NCBI RefSeq assembly: GCF_029215995.1
Contig: NZ_JAEMVB010000008.1
Span: 1 to 64,000, forward strand
DNA length: 64,000 bases
Reading direction: 5' to 3'
Source of the DNA: Sulfurimonas sp. SAG-AH-194-L11
GTDB taxonomy: Bacteria; Campylobacterota; Campylobacteria; Campylobacterales; Sulfurimonadaceae
This document shows positions 26,038 through 35,550 of the stretch, piece by piece. The translations under genes were made by a program, and so were the position numbers. Below the pieces are notes generated by a model, which saw only the letters and a program-made list of their open reading frames with translations, had not been told where the DNA came from and ran no database searches. Positions within the stretch are counted from its first letter, which is position 1, and every line of letters starts with the position of its first letter.

Positions 26038-26853
26038 ATGTTGTCTCTTGTCCCAACTCCCATTGGTAACATAGGCGATATCTCACTTAGAGCTATTGAG
26101 CTTCTGAGTGAGGCTGATATACTCCTCTGCGAAGATACTCGTGTTACAAAGAAACTCATTAACATTTTAAAAACTCGTTACAACACCTCTTTTAAAGAAG
26201 ACCAAGAATTCATCTCTCTACATTCACATAATGAAAAGCATTTTATTGAAAAATTATCGCCAGATTTTTTTGACTCAAATGTTGTTTATGCAAGTGATGC
26301 TGGTATGCCTGGAGTGAGTGACCCGGGTCAAGCACTCGTTGCATATTGCCTTGCAAATGATGTAGTATTTGATGTTCTTCCTGGTACAAATGCAGTGTTG
26401 ACTGCATTTGTAGCAGCAGGATTTGGGGAGACTAAGATGCTCTTTTTAGGTTTTTTAGACCATAAGGGTGACTCAAGAAGAGCAGGTTTACAAAAAGCAC
26501 TCCATAATGGATTTACTACGGTACTGTATGAATCGCCACACCGTATAGAGAAGCTACTTTTAGAGATAAATGAAGAAGAACCTAATCGTGAACTCTTTCT
26601 TGCTAAAGAGCTGACGAAAAAATATCAGAAATATTTTCGTGGTACTGCTGCCCAAGCACTAGCACACTTTGATGGAAATTTTCGTGGAGAGTGGGTCGTG
26701 GTTTTTAGTATGGGTGAATCACAAGTTGACTCTGCTATATCGCAAAAAGATATACTCGCCCTTGACCTCCCAAAAAAAGTTCAAGCGAAGCTAATTTGCA
26801 AGATTACGGGAGAAAATAGTAAATCCTGTTATAAAAGATTGTTAGAATTATAA
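26038..26853 (+). CDS. rsmI: 16S rRNA 2'-O-methyltransferase RsmI
   Basis: A 271-residue tetrapyrrole-methylase-fold enzyme that methylates C1402 of 16S rRNA. Landmarks: LVPTPIGNIGDISLRAIELL, LLCEDTRVTKKLI, YASDAGMPGVSDPGQALV and VLPGTNAVLTAFVAAG. The gene follows rpmE after 21 bp and shares its transcript. Confidence 0.95.
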   Translation: MLSLVPTPIGNIGDISLRAIELLSEADILLCEDTRVTKKLINILKTRYNTSFKEDQEFISLHSHNEKHFIEKLSPDFFDSNVVYASDAGMPGVSDPGQALVAYCLANDVVFDVLPGTNAVLTAFVAAGFGETKMLFLGFLDHKGDSRRAGLQKALHNGFTTVLYESPHRIEKLLLEINEEEPNRELFLAKELTKKYQKYFRGTAAQALAHFDGNFRGEWVVVFSMGESQVDSAISQKDILALDLPKKVQAKLICKITGENSKSCYKRLLEL

Positions 26854-26915
26854 TAGATTTTTAAAAAACAGATATTCATCACTAAATTAACACTTTTTTT
26901 AGATAGAATACTCTC

Positions 26916-27593
26916 ATGTTAATTTATGCAAAACAACCAATATATTATTTAATAAATAAATACCCTAATAAAATCAAAACACTGTATCTAGCAAAAGAGC
27001 TAGAGAAAAAAGAGTACTCTCGTCTTATGAAAATGGATTTTGAGATTAAACGTATTCCTAATGAGGCAGCACAAAAGATGTGTAAAAATGCTTCGCATCA
27101 GGGCTTTTTAGCCGAAGTTGATGATGTGAGTCTTCAGCCTTATGATTTCTTTTTAGATAAGAAGTTTGTACTTATTCTCTCCGGCGTCACAGATGTAGGA
27201 AATATAGGAGCACTCGTTCGTAGTGCTTATGCCTTAGGAGTAGATGCTATTATCGCGTGTGGTATAAAACAGCTCCCACTGGACACTATTATGAGAACAA
27301 GTACCGGTGCTCTTTACGATATGCCATTTGCGATTGAGAACAACATCCATGATGTGCTTAACGACTTTAAAATGTCAGGATTTACTACATATGGTGCTGA
27401 TATGAGTGGCATGGATATCAGGGAGACTCGTATAGATAAGAAAAAAATATTAGTTTTAGGAAGTGAAGGTGAAGGCCTTACTTCTCGTATAGTATCAAAA
27501 CTTGACTGTGCTGTAAGTATTAAGATGAAACATGAATTTGACTCACTTAATGTAAGTGTAGCAGGAGCAATTTTAATGGATAGGATGAGATAA
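26916..27593 (+). CDS. rlmB: TrmH-family rRNA 2'-O-methyltransferase (RlmB-like)
   Basis: A 225-residue SpoU/TrmH methyltransferase, probably modifying G2251 of 23S rRNA. The N-terminal substrate-binding part is followed by the SPOUT domain with LSGVTDVGNIGALVRSAYALG, KILVLGSEGEGLTSRI and a C-terminal DSLNVSVAGAILMDRM. A TAGAAT box ends 6 bases before the ATG and no Shine-Dalgarno is seen, so translation may be leaderless. The stop overlaps the next start (TAATG). Confidence 0.87.
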   Translation: MLIYAKQPIYYLINKYPNKIKTLYLAKELEKKEYSRLMKMDFEIKRIPNEAAQKMCKNASHQGFLAEVDDVSLQPYDFFLDKKFVLILSGVTDVGNIGALVRSAYALGVDAIIACGIKQLPLDTIMRTSTGALYDMPFAIENNIHDVLNDFKMSGFTTYGADMSGMDIRETRIDKKKILVLGSEGEGLTSRIVSKLDCAVSIKMKHEFDSLNVSVAGAILMDRMR

Positions 27594-28399
27594 TGAGTGA
27601 AGAACTAACAAAGTTAAAGAGTTTGGGCCCACAGAAAATATATGAAGATACACATATCCCCGTACAACATGTAAAAGCCATTCTTGAACATAACTTTGAT
27701 AGTTTAAATAGGGTACAGTTTCTAGGCTTTGTTTCTATTTTAGAAAGAGAGTACAGTTTAGACCTCTCAATTCTTAAAGCCTCAGGTATCGCATATTATG
27801 ATGATAAAGATGCACAAAAGTTAGATGAAAATATTTTCATAGCACCACAAAAAACGAATAAATCGAGTACTTTTTATGCTATTGTTGCCATAATTATCTT
27901 TATTATTGTGATGACATACAAGATGGGTTTTTCTGGTGAAGAAGAGCAGCAAGAACAAGAAGTAAATAATACACTGATTCAAAAAGTGCAAAAAACAATT
28001 AAACCAGTTGTAGTTGAAGAACTTGTAGTAGTTGAAGAGATAAATAGTACAAGTGAATCTAATGAATCTAATGAAATCAATGAAGCTCAAACTATAGCAG
28101 AAGAAACCCCTCAAGTTGTAAAGTCATTTAAAATTGTAACTAAATCAAAAGTTTGGTTCGGCTACATAGATGTTGATACAAATAAAAAGAGACAAAAAAC
28201 TTTTAAGGGTGAAATAGATTTAGATCCTCAAAAAAGATGGTTACTCATTTTTGGACATGCTTATATCGATATGTATATAAATGGTGAACAAATTAAAATG
28301 AATTCACGAGATAAGATACGATTTTTATATGAAGATGGTAGTGTAAAAGCAATCTCCACGCAAGAGTTTAGAAAACTAAACAGAGGTCGTAAATGGTAA
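27593..28399 (+). CDS. RodZ-like single-pass membrane protein, unknown
   Basis: A 268-residue protein. The cytoplasmic first 90 residues have a helical, helix-turn-helix-like look (IPVQHVKAILEHNF...VQFLGFVSILEREY). One transmembrane helix lies at ~92-111 (STFYAIVAIIIFIIVMTY). A Glu/Val-rich, low-complexity linker follows, then a ~95-residue periplasmic beta domain (VVKSFKIVTKSKVWFGYIDV...). This order resembles RodZ, but length and sequence do not allow a firm call. It overlaps rlmB at the start and the next gene at its end, indicating one operon. Confidence 0.65.
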   Translation: MSEELTKLKSLGPQKIYEDTHIPVQHVKAILEHNFDSLNRVQFLGFVSILEREYSLDLSILKASGIAYYDDKDAQKLDENIFIAPQKTNKSSTFYAIVAIIIFIIVMTYKMGFSGEEEQQEQEVNNTLIQKVQKTIKPVVVEELVVVEEINSTSESNESNEINEAQTIAEETPQVVKSFKIVTKSKVWFGYIDVDTNKKRQKTFKGEIDLDPQKRWLLIFGHAYIDMYINGEQIKMNSRDKIRFLYEDGSVKAISTQEFRKLNRGRKW

Positions 28400-29250
28400 G
28401 GTTTTTATTAGGTTTTTTCCTAATTTTTACTCTTGTAGAAGCACAAAACATAGATATACTCGAAGAGGTACAAGTAAGTGAAAATCCACTTACTCTAAAG
28501 ATAAAAAGTTTTTTAGATGAAGAGACATATACTCAAAATAGTGATTTCATAAATGTTATTTTTGACCCAGATACAATTTTTTATGAAAATGAGAGAGTAG
28601 ACTCTGTTAAAGTTGTCCAAACACTCAAAGACAATGGACTCCTAAAACTTTTTTTTAAGCATCCTAGTGAATTAAAACTGAACTTTAAAACAAGTGGTAC
28701 CCCACTCTTTTTTGTTAAAATCATGGGCGATACACTCCGAAATATAGGTTACTATCGTTATGTGACAACGGCTTCAAATCTTGATGCCTCAGAATTTACT
28801 TGGAATATCGCACTTACCTCAGAGTATGCAACTGACCCCCTTGTCCTAGAACAAGAACTTCAAAAAAGTGGCTGTAAAATTATAGATATAGAGAGAAACT
28901 CTGCATATGAGTGGACATATGTGATAGATATGGATAAAGGCTTTTTAGATATTGAAATTTTAGATCCAAGAGAAATACATAGTTTAAAACGTTCGCAGTA
29001 TGCACACTGGCTTAATATTTCTAAAATTAAAGCCCTTTATATTTCAAGTAGTCGTCGTAATAGTTGGTATCCTTACATTTCGTATTATGATGCATCTCTG
29101 CACCTCTTAAAAGTTATAAGAGAAGATAAAATTTATCATAACATCAAGCTAAATATTCCTCAAAATGCAAAATATATGAAAGTTGCAGACCTCTATACTA
29201 TGAAAAATATTCGTGATGAACTCATACTTGAGCCAAAAGGTGCTAAGTAG
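28393..29250 (+). CDS. exported protein of unknown function
   Basis: A 285-residue protein with a signal peptide (MVRFLLGFFLIFTLVEAQ). The remainder is mixed alpha/beta, with one Cys and no recognisable catalytic motif. The start overlaps the RodZ-like gene by 7 bp, with AGAGG upstream, so the two are translationally coupled and their products may act together in the periplasm. Confidence 0.7.
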   Translation: MVRFLLGFFLIFTLVEAQNIDILEEVQVSENPLTLKIKSFLDEETYTQNSDFINVIFDPDTIFYENERVDSVKVVQTLKDNGLLKLFFKHPSELKLNFKTSGTPLFFVKIMGDTLRNIGYYRYVTTASNLDASEFTWNIALTSEYATDPLVLEQELQKSGCKIIDIERNSAYEWTYVIDMDKGFLDIEILDPREIHSLKRSQYAHWLNISKIKALYISSSRRNSWYPYISYYDASLHLLKVIREDKIYHNIKLNIPQNAKYMKVADLYTMKNIRDELILEPKGAK

Positions 29251-29326
29251 TAAAACTCTTTATTAGTTTATTCTCAATTTATTTAGATAAAATGTCAAGA
29301 ATACTAATGAATTTAGAGGGCTAAAT

Positions 29327-30562
29327 ATGTTTGATGAGATACAATTTAATAGAGTTGAGAGATTGCCTAAGTATGTATTTGCTGAAGTAAATGAAATCAA
29401 AATGGCAGAACGCCGTGCTGGTAAAGATGTTATAGATTTTTCTATGGGAAATCCTGATGGTGATACTCCTGAGCATATTCGTGCAAAACTTGTTGAGTCC
29501 GCCCAAAAAACTAAAACACATGGTTACTCTGTTTCTAAGGGTATCCCAAAACTCCTCAAAGCAATAGCAGACTGGTATGAGCGTCGTTATGACTGCATCC
29601 TTGACCCTGAGACTGAATGTGTAGCAACTATGGGAAGTAAAGAGGGCTATGCTCACTTAACATATGCTATCACAAATCCAGGTGATGTTGCCGTTGTTCC
29701 CGATCCTACTTATCCTATTCATGAGTTCTCTTTTATACTTGCTGGTGGTAATGTCGTAAAGTTTGGTATAAAGTTTGATGAGAAGTATCGCATTGATGAA
29801 GATCACTTTTTTGAGAACTTAAACCGTGTTTTTATGGAAAGTTCTCCAAAACCGAAGTATGTACTTGTAAACTTTCCACACAACCCAACAACGGCAACTG
29901 TAACTCCTGAGTTTTATGTGCGTCTTGTTGCTATGGCTAAAGAGAAAAGATTTTACATTATCTCAGATATCGCGTATGGTGACATTACTTTTGATGGTTA
30001 TGTAACGCCGTCTATCATGTCTGTACCAGGTGCAAAAGATGTAGCAGTTGAGTCATTTACTCTCTCAAAGTCTTATAACATGGCAGGGTGGCGTGTAGGT
30101 TTCTTTGTAGGAAATCCTAAACTTATAGGTGCACTTCAAAAGATTAAATCTTGGCTTGATTATGGGATGTTTACTCCGATTCAAGTTGCTGCTACTGTGG
30201 CTTTAAATGGAGATCAGCAGTGTGTTAAAGATATCACAGCGAAGTATGACCACCGCCAAGAAGTGCTCATTGAAGCATTTGAGCGTGCTGGCTGGCATAT
30301 AGAAAAAAATGAAGCAAGTATGTTTTCATGGGCTAAAATGCCAGAATGTGTTCAACATTTGGGTTCATTAGAGTTCTCAAAACGCTTACTTACAGAAGCG
30401 GGTGTTGCAGTAGCTCCAGGAATCGGCTTTGGTGAGTATGGAGAGGGATATGTTCGTATCGCTCTTATAGAAAACGATAACCGCATTCGTCAAGCAGCAA
30501 GAAATATAAAAGAGTTTTTAAAACAGTTTGAAGATTGTAAAATAGCAGAGGAAGAGAAGTAA
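29327..30562 (+). CDS. class I/II aminotransferase (AspC/AlaA/DapL-like)
   Basis: A 411-residue PLP enzyme. The pattern DFSMGNPDGDTPEHI, the cofactor region ATMGSKEGYAHLTYAI, NFPHNPTTATVTPEFY and the PLP-binding Lys in SFTLSKSYNMAGWRVGFF are those of a large aminotransferase group containing aspartate, alanine and LL-diaminopimelate aminotransferases. Overlap with homoserine dehydrogenase (TAATG) favours a role in aspartate-family amino acids. The exact substrate cannot be read from the sequence. Confidence 0.85.
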   Translation: MFDEIQFNRVERLPKYVFAEVNEIKMAERRAGKDVIDFSMGNPDGDTPEHIRAKLVESAQKTKTHGYSVSKGIPKLLKAIADWYERRYDCILDPETECVATMGSKEGYAHLTYAITNPGDVAVVPDPTYPIHEFSFILAGGNVVKFGIKFDEKYRIDEDHFFENLNRVFMESSPKPKYVLVNFPHNPTTATVTPEFYVRLVAMAKEKRFYIISDIAYGDITFDGYVTPSIMSVPGAKDVAVESFTLSKSYNMAGWRVGFFVGNPKLIGALQKIKSWLDYGMFTPIQVAATVALNGDQQCVKDITAKYDHRQEVLIEAFERAGWHIEKNEASMFSWAKMPECVQHLGSLEFSKRLLTEAGVAVAPGIGFGEYGEGYVRIALIENDNRIRQAARNIKEFLKQFEDCKIAEEEK

Positions 30563-31824
30563 TGATAAAAGTCGGAATAATTGGTGTTGGAACAGTAGGA
30601 ACTAGTGTTGCAGAGATTTTAAGAGACAATGCCGATGTAATATCTGCTCGTGCTGGTGTAGACATCGTTGTCAAGAGTGGCGTTGTTAAAAATCTAAACA
30701 AAGACAGAGGTCTTGACATAAAAATCACTGACAATGTTGATGACATCTTAAATGACAAAGAGATTGATATCGTAGTTGAACTGATGGGTGGTGTTGATGA
30801 GCCATTTGAAGTTGTCAAACGTGCACTCAACGCAGGTAAAGCTGTTGTTACTGCAAACAAAGCACTTCTAGCTTACCACCGTTATGAACTTCAAGCTATC
30901 GCAAAAGACATCGCATTTGAGTATGAAGCTTCTGTAGCAGGTGGAATTCCTATCATTACAGCACTTCGTGATGGGCTTTCTGCTAATCACATCGAGTCAA
31001 TTATGGGAATCATGAATGGTACTTGTAACTATATGATGACTAAAATGACAGATGAGGGTGTTTCTTATGATGCAATCCTCAAAGAGGCTCAAGACTTAGG
31101 TTATGCTGAAGCTGACCCATCTTTTGATGTGGGTGGTTTTGATGCCGCTCATAAGCTTCTCATACTAGCATCTATCGCCTATGGCATAGACGCTAAGCCT
31201 GAGGATATTCTCATAGAGGGAATTGACAAGGTAAGAAGTGAAGACATCGCGTTTGCTAAAGAGTTTGGTTATGCTATAAAACTTTTAGGTATCGCTAAAA
31301 AAGATGAAAATGAAGTTGAGCTTCGTGTTCATGCTTGTCTTATCAAACAAGAAGAGATGATTGCAAAGATAGATGGCGTTATGAATGCTATCTCAGTTGT
31401 TGGCGATAAAGTAGGAGAGACTCTCTACTATGGTCCTGGTGCGGGTGGAGATGCGACAGCCTCTGCTGTTGTTGCAAACATCATAGACATCGCGAGAAGT
31501 GGAAAATCAACTCCTATGCTTGGGTTTAACAGACCGATGGAGGGAAATAAACTTACTCTTAAGTCAACAGATGATATAAACTCAAAATACTACCTTCGTA
31601 TAAATGTTTCTGACCGCACTGGTGTTTTAGCTCGTGTTACAAAACTTTTTGAAGAGAATCAAATTTCAGTTGAGACAATGCTGCAACGTCCTTCAACTGC
31701 AAACTCGGCTAATCTTCTCATCTCAACACATATAGCACTTGAAAAAGATGTACAAAAGCTCATCAAAGAACTTGAAGCACAAGACTTTGTAAATGCTACA
31801 CCGGTTATGATAAGAATCGTTTAA
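30562..31824 (+). CDS. hom: homoserine dehydrogenase with ACT domain
   Basis: A 420-residue enzyme reducing aspartate semialdehyde to homoserine, the branch to threonine and methionine. The N-terminal Rossmann motif GIIGVGTVGTSVAEIL, VVTANKALLAYH, GGIPIITALRDGLS and GIMNGTCNYMMTKM are canonical. The C-terminal ACT domain (from YYLRINVSDRTGVLARV) implies feedback by threonine. Translationally coupled to the preceding aminotransferase. Confidence 0.95.
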   Translation: MIKVGIIGVGTVGTSVAEILRDNADVISARAGVDIVVKSGVVKNLNKDRGLDIKITDNVDDILNDKEIDIVVELMGGVDEPFEVVKRALNAGKAVVTANKALLAYHRYELQAIAKDIAFEYEASVAGGIPIITALRDGLSANHIESIMGIMNGTCNYMMTKMTDEGVSYDAILKEAQDLGYAEADPSFDVGGFDAAHKLLILASIAYGIDAKPEDILIEGIDKVRSEDIAFAKEFGYAIKLLGIAKKDENEVELRVHACLIKQEEMIAKIDGVMNAISVVGDKVGETLYYGPGAGGDATASAVVANIIDIARSGKSTPMLGFNRPMEGNKLTLKSTDDINSKYYLRINVSDRTGVLARVTKLFEENQISVETMLQRPSTANSANLLISTHIALEKDVQKLIKELEAQDFVNATPVMIRIV

Positions 31825-31830
31825 ACTTTT

Positions 31831-32571
31831 ATGAAAATCCTTATTACTGGAGCTAGTTCAGGTCTTGGTGCAGAGCTAGCACGTCAGTATGCAAATCTAG
31901 AAAATGAGCTAATACTCTTGGCTCGTAGAGAAGATAAACTCTACGCACTTCGTAGTGAACTTTTTCTCAAGTGCAAAAATATAGAAATTATAGTTGCAGA
32001 TGTAATAGACTTTAAACCCCTCCAAAAAAAAATACAAACAATTAGCTCTCTTGATATGCTTATACTCAATGCAGGTGTTTCACTTGGGCATTCTAGTAAC
32101 AGTGAGTATATTCCTACAATTGAAGAGTTTGAAAATCTTTACCGAGTAAATGTACTCTCAAGTCATGCTATTTTAGAGGTACTTTTACCACTTTTTAAAG
32201 CACAAGGGAGTGGCAAGATAGTTTTTATATCTTCTTTGGCTTCACTCTTTTCAATGCCTAGTTCAAAAATATACTCATCTTCTAAACGTGCTTTAAATGC
32301 CTATGCAGAGGGAATAAGATATAAGTATAATAAGTATGGAATCAAGGTTGTAAATATCTTACCGGGATTTATAAAAAGTGAACTTACAGATAAAAATGAG
32401 TTTAATATGCCCTTTTTACTTGATACAGAAGTGGGAGTGGCTAAAATCATAAATGCGATACAAAAGAATAAACGAGAGTATATTTTCCCCTTTAGATTTT
32501 ATTTAATCATTCGATTTTTAAATCTACTTCCTTTTGTTTTAAGAGAAAAAATTGTAAACTCCGTTTCTTGA
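31831..32571 (+). CDS. short-chain dehydrogenase/reductase
   Basis: A 246-residue SDR-family oxidoreductase. The cofactor motif TGASSGLGAELARQ is at the N-terminus; NAG (LILNAGVSLGH), the catalytic Ser of IVFISSLASL and Y-x-x-x-K (YSSSKRAL) are all present. Arg43-44 after the second strand suggest NADP. The C-terminus is hydrophobic and basic and may touch the membrane. The gap from hom is only 6 bp. Substrate unknown. Confidence 0.88.
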   Translation: MKILITGASSGLGAELARQYANLENELILLARREDKLYALRSELFLKCKNIEIIVADVIDFKPLQKKIQTISSLDMLILNAGVSLGHSSNSEYIPTIEEFENLYRVNVLSSHAILEVLLPLFKAQGSGKIVFISSLASLFSMPSSKIYSSSKRALNAYAEGIRYKYNKYGIKVVNILPGFIKSELTDKNEFNMPFLLDTEVGVAKIINAIQKNKREYIFPFRFYLIIRFLNLLPFVLREKIVNSVS

Positions 32572-32643
32572 GTGTGCTGAAATTTTAATACTGTTCTACT
32601 TATGGGAGTAGTTTTAAAATTTTTAATAAGTGAGATATAAATA

Positions 32644-34728
32644 ATGAACAATGAAAATATAGTAACAATCGACAGCGTTTGCGCATACTGCGGTGTAGGT
32701 TGTGATATAGCAGCACATGTAGACACAAAAGAGAACAAAATAAAGAAAATTTTCGCACATCCAGATGGAGCTACATCTGAGGGAAACCTTTGTGTAAAAG
32801 GAAAATATGGATTTGATTTTGTTGATTCTAAAGCACGCATTACTAAACCCCGTATTCGTAAAAGTTTTTTAGAAAAAAATCCTGACATTAAAGCTGCAAT
32901 AGCTGACTCACTTACAGAACTTGATGATACATGGTACGAGTCTGATGTCCAAAATGCTACAACAGCAGGTGCTATGAAGCTTAAAGATATTCAGTCTAAA
33001 TACGGTAGAAAATCTGTATGTTCACTCGGTGGTGCTAGAAGCTCTTGTGAATCTGCATACTACTTCCAAAAGTTTACTCGTTATACACTTAACTCTCCAC
33101 ATGTTGACAACTGTGCTCGCGTTTGTCACTCTCCATCACTTAAAGGTATGAGACTAACTATCGGTGAAGGTGCTGCGTCGAATCCATTTGATGACATCTA
33201 TAAGACTGAGTTTATGATAGTTATGGGCTCAAACACAACTGAAGCACACCCAATCGTTGCAAACCGTATGATAAAAGCGGCACAAGCTGGTACTGGCATC
33301 GCTTGTTTTGATGTTCGTGAGATTAAACTACATAAATTTTCAAAGTATAAGGTAGTTGCTCCTCATGAGTCTAATCTACTTGTGTTAAATATGATAGCAT
33401 ATACTATCATCACTGAAGAGTTGTATGCTCCTAGTTTTATTGAAAAAAGAACAAAAAACTGGGAACACTTTAAAGAGAATATTTTAGCTGATCCGTATGC
33501 TAATCCAGAGTTTTTCAGAGATGTTGAAGGTTTTGAGTACTTAGCAGATATGCTTCCTGAAATTGCACGTGAGTATGCAAGTAAAAAGTCTTTAATCCTT
33601 TGGGGACTAGGTATCACAGAACATGTAGATGGTTCTTATGCTGTAATGGCCATCGTTCACCTAGCACTTATGACTGGAAATATAGGTTTAGATGGAGCAG
33701 GTGTTATGCCTCTTCGTGGACAGACAAATGTTCAAGGTGTATGTGACATGGGTATGCTTCCATACTATGCACCGGACTATCAAGCTCCACGTGAGGTTGG
33801 TCTTATGACTCCGCAGTTAGTAGATGGAATGATAGACGGAACTATCAAAGGTGTGCTTAACATCGGTGAAGATTTAACACATATCCATCCAAACCTTAAC
33901 AAGATAAAAAAAGCATTTGAAAATGTAGAACTTATCTTTGTTCAAGAACTTTTTATGACAGATATCGCTCGTCGTGCGGACATTGTTGTAGGTGTTAAGT
34001 CTATCTATGAAAAAACGGGTGTCTACATAAATGCTATGAGAAAAGTTCACCTCTCAACTCCTTTAGTAAAATCAGACTTGCCAGATGACTGGGAAATCAT
34101 CAAACTTCTTGATGAGAAAATGGGTGGGGGTTATGACTTTAACTCTTCTGAAGATATTTGGGAAGATGTAAGAAAAACTGCTACAAATAGATTTAAAGGT
34201 GCTTCTTACAAGGTGCTTCGTGACAACGAAAAAGCAGGAATCTCATGGCCGATAAAAGAAGATGGAACAGGTACTCCAGTTCTGCACAGAGAAGATTTTA
34301 GAACTCAAGATGGAATCGGTGCATTTAGATATAAGGGGTATGAACTCTCAGGAATGGTAGAAGAGATTTTGAACAAAAGACTCAAAGGCTATCACCTTAC
34401 AACTGGTCGTGCAATGGCTCACTATAACAACTCTGCTCAAACTAAGTACACAGAAAAACTAGCTAAACGCTACACAGAAGACCTACTTCTAGTACATAAT
34501 GATGATGCGGCAGATTTTCCAACTGAAAAAGTTATACTCAAAACAGAGTTTGGTCAAACAAACCCACTTAGAGTAAAATTTACAGATAAGGTTCGCCCTA
34601 AAACTCTCTATACTACCTTTCACCATGAAGACTCAAAACTCAACAATGTTTTTGGTGATAAGAGTGATGTCCTTATCATGACTGCTGCGTTTAAGTCGAT
34701 TCAAGTCGAGATTATTAGCGTAGCATAA
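32644..34728 (+). CDS. formate dehydrogenase alpha subunit, Cys type, stand-alone
   Basis: A 694-residue molybdopterin oxidoreductase. An N-terminal [4Fe-4S] domain has Cys13, Cys16, Cys20 and Cys50. The active site reads NCARVCHSPS (Cys161-His162), the position held by Sec-His in E. coli FdhF. TGNIGLDGAGVMPLRGQTNVQG and the C-terminal HLTTGR domain are typical of FdhF-like enzymes. There is no Tat signal, so it should be cytoplasmic. No electron-transfer or membrane subunit is adjacent, and only a 65-residue gene follows, so partners must be elsewhere or the enzyme works alone. Nitrate reductase and other family members are less likely. Confidence 0.82.
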   Translation: MNNENIVTIDSVCAYCGVGCDIAAHVDTKENKIKKIFAHPDGATSEGNLCVKGKYGFDFVDSKARITKPRIRKSFLEKNPDIKAAIADSLTELDDTWYESDVQNATTAGAMKLKDIQSKYGRKSVCSLGGARSSCESAYYFQKFTRYTLNSPHVDNCARVCHSPSLKGMRLTIGEGAASNPFDDIYKTEFMIVMGSNTTEAHPIVANRMIKAAQAGTGIACFDVREIKLHKFSKYKVVAPHESNLLVLNMIAYTIITEELYAPSFIEKRTKNWEHFKENILADPYANPEFFRDVEGFEYLADMLPEIAREYASKKSLILWGLGITEHVDGSYAVMAIVHLALMTGNIGLDGAGVMPLRGQTNVQGVCDMGMLPYYAPDYQAPREVGLMTPQLVDGMIDGTIKGVLNIGEDLTHIHPNLNKIKKAFENVELIFVQELFMTDIARRADIVVGVKSIYEKTGVYINAMRKVHLSTPLVKSDLPDDWEIIKLLDEKMGGGYDFNSSEDIWEDVRKTATNRFKGASYKVLRDNEKAGISWPIKEDGTGTPVLHREDFRTQDGIGAFRYKGYELSGMVEEILNKRLKGYHLTTGRAMAHYNNSAQTKYTEKLAKRYTEDLLLVHNDDAADFPTEKVILKTEFGQTNPLRVKFTDKVRPKTLYTTFHHEDSKLNNVFGDKSDVLIMTAAFKSIQVEIISVA

Positions 34729-34756
34729 GAATAAATATAACAATTAGGAAATAAAA

Positions 34757-34954
34757 ATGGAACTGACAGAAGAAGCAAAACTAGACATGAAAAATGCACT
34801 TAACGGCAAGTTAAGTGATAACTTTGATGAGTTAAAAGTATTACTAGAAAATCTTAGTGCTAAAAAAGCAGTAACTACAGACCATGGTACGTTTAAACAG
34901 ATAGATAAAGCTATGGGTAAAGTACAGGTTAAAATGAATAGGCTACAAGGATAG
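34757..34954 (+). CDS. 65-residue hypothetical protein
   Basis: A small helical, charged protein (residues ELTEEAKLDMKNAL...) starting 28 bp after the formate dehydrogenase, with TAGGAAA upstream. No family is recognised. It could be a helper of the dehydrogenase or unrelated. Confidence 0.55.
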   Translation: MELTEEAKLDMKNALNGKLSDNFDELKVLLENLSAKKAVTTDHGTFKQIDKAMGKVQVKMNRLQG

Positions 34955-35007
34955 TTAAAAAAAGATAAATAAATGCTATAATATCCGAAGATAAAGGAGA
35001 TTTAATT

Positions 35008-35265
35008 ATGCAGACAATACAAATTAATAATCCAGAGATAGAAAATTTTATATCTTCAGAGTATGGCAATGATACACAAAGTCTTTTAAGAGACTTTGTA
35101 AAATTTGTAAAGCTTTCCCTTAATGATGCTTGTCCGACTCTCTCAAAAAGTGAGGCAAGTAGTAGAGTAAACATAGCGATAGCCCAAGTGAAAAACGATA
35201 CTGCTGACTTACTTTCTCAAGATATATATGATGAAGATATGAAAGAGTTTATGAAGTCTTTATAA
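35008..35265 (+). CDS. antitoxin of a ParE-type pair
   Basis: An 85-residue protein preceded by a TATAAT and a good ribosome site (AAAGGAG). I do not recognise its DNA-binding fold, but its size, position and abutting toxin gene (stop TAA at 35263-35265, next ATG at 35266) fit a toxin-antitoxin module. The pair reads straight into a truncated McrB gene. Confidence 0.65.
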   Translation: MQTIQINNPEIENFISSEYGNDTQSLLRDFVKFVKLSLNDACPTLSKSEASSRVNIAIAQVKNDTADLLSQDIYDEDMKEFMKSL

Positions 35266-35547
35266 ATGAGGATACTTAGGAAGAGAGAGTATCAACAGAC
35301 ACTTAAAGTGATTTTAAAATTCATCTCAAAAGATAGTAAAAATAGAGCTATAAACTTTAAAAATCAACTCGATAATAAAATAAACAACTTAGATAATTTC
35401 CCCTATAAATTTAAACAATCCAGACTCCATGATGATGTTAATGTAAGAGATATGACCTTTAAAGGTTACAGTATTATTTATTTTGTTGAAGAAGAAAAAG
35501 ATAGGATATCTGTTGTTGATATTTTTAAGTGGATTGATAAGGATTAG
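35266..35547 (+). CDS. RelE/ParE-superfamily toxin
   Basis: A 93-residue basic protein with the RelE/ParE layout. An N-terminal RKREYQQTLKVILKFISKDS helix pair is followed by beta strands ending in VRDMTFKGYSIIYFVEEEK and a final IKW-like strand (VVDIFKWIDKD). Members poison gyrase or cleave mRNA; which applies here cannot be told. Abuts the antitoxin upstream and is 3 bp from the mcrB remnant. Confidence 0.8.
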   Translation: MRILRKREYQQTLKVILKFISKDSKNRAINFKNQLDNKINNLDNFPYKFKQSRLHDDVNVRDMTFKGYSIIYFVEEEKDRISVVDIFKWIDKD

Positions 35548-35550
35548 AGA

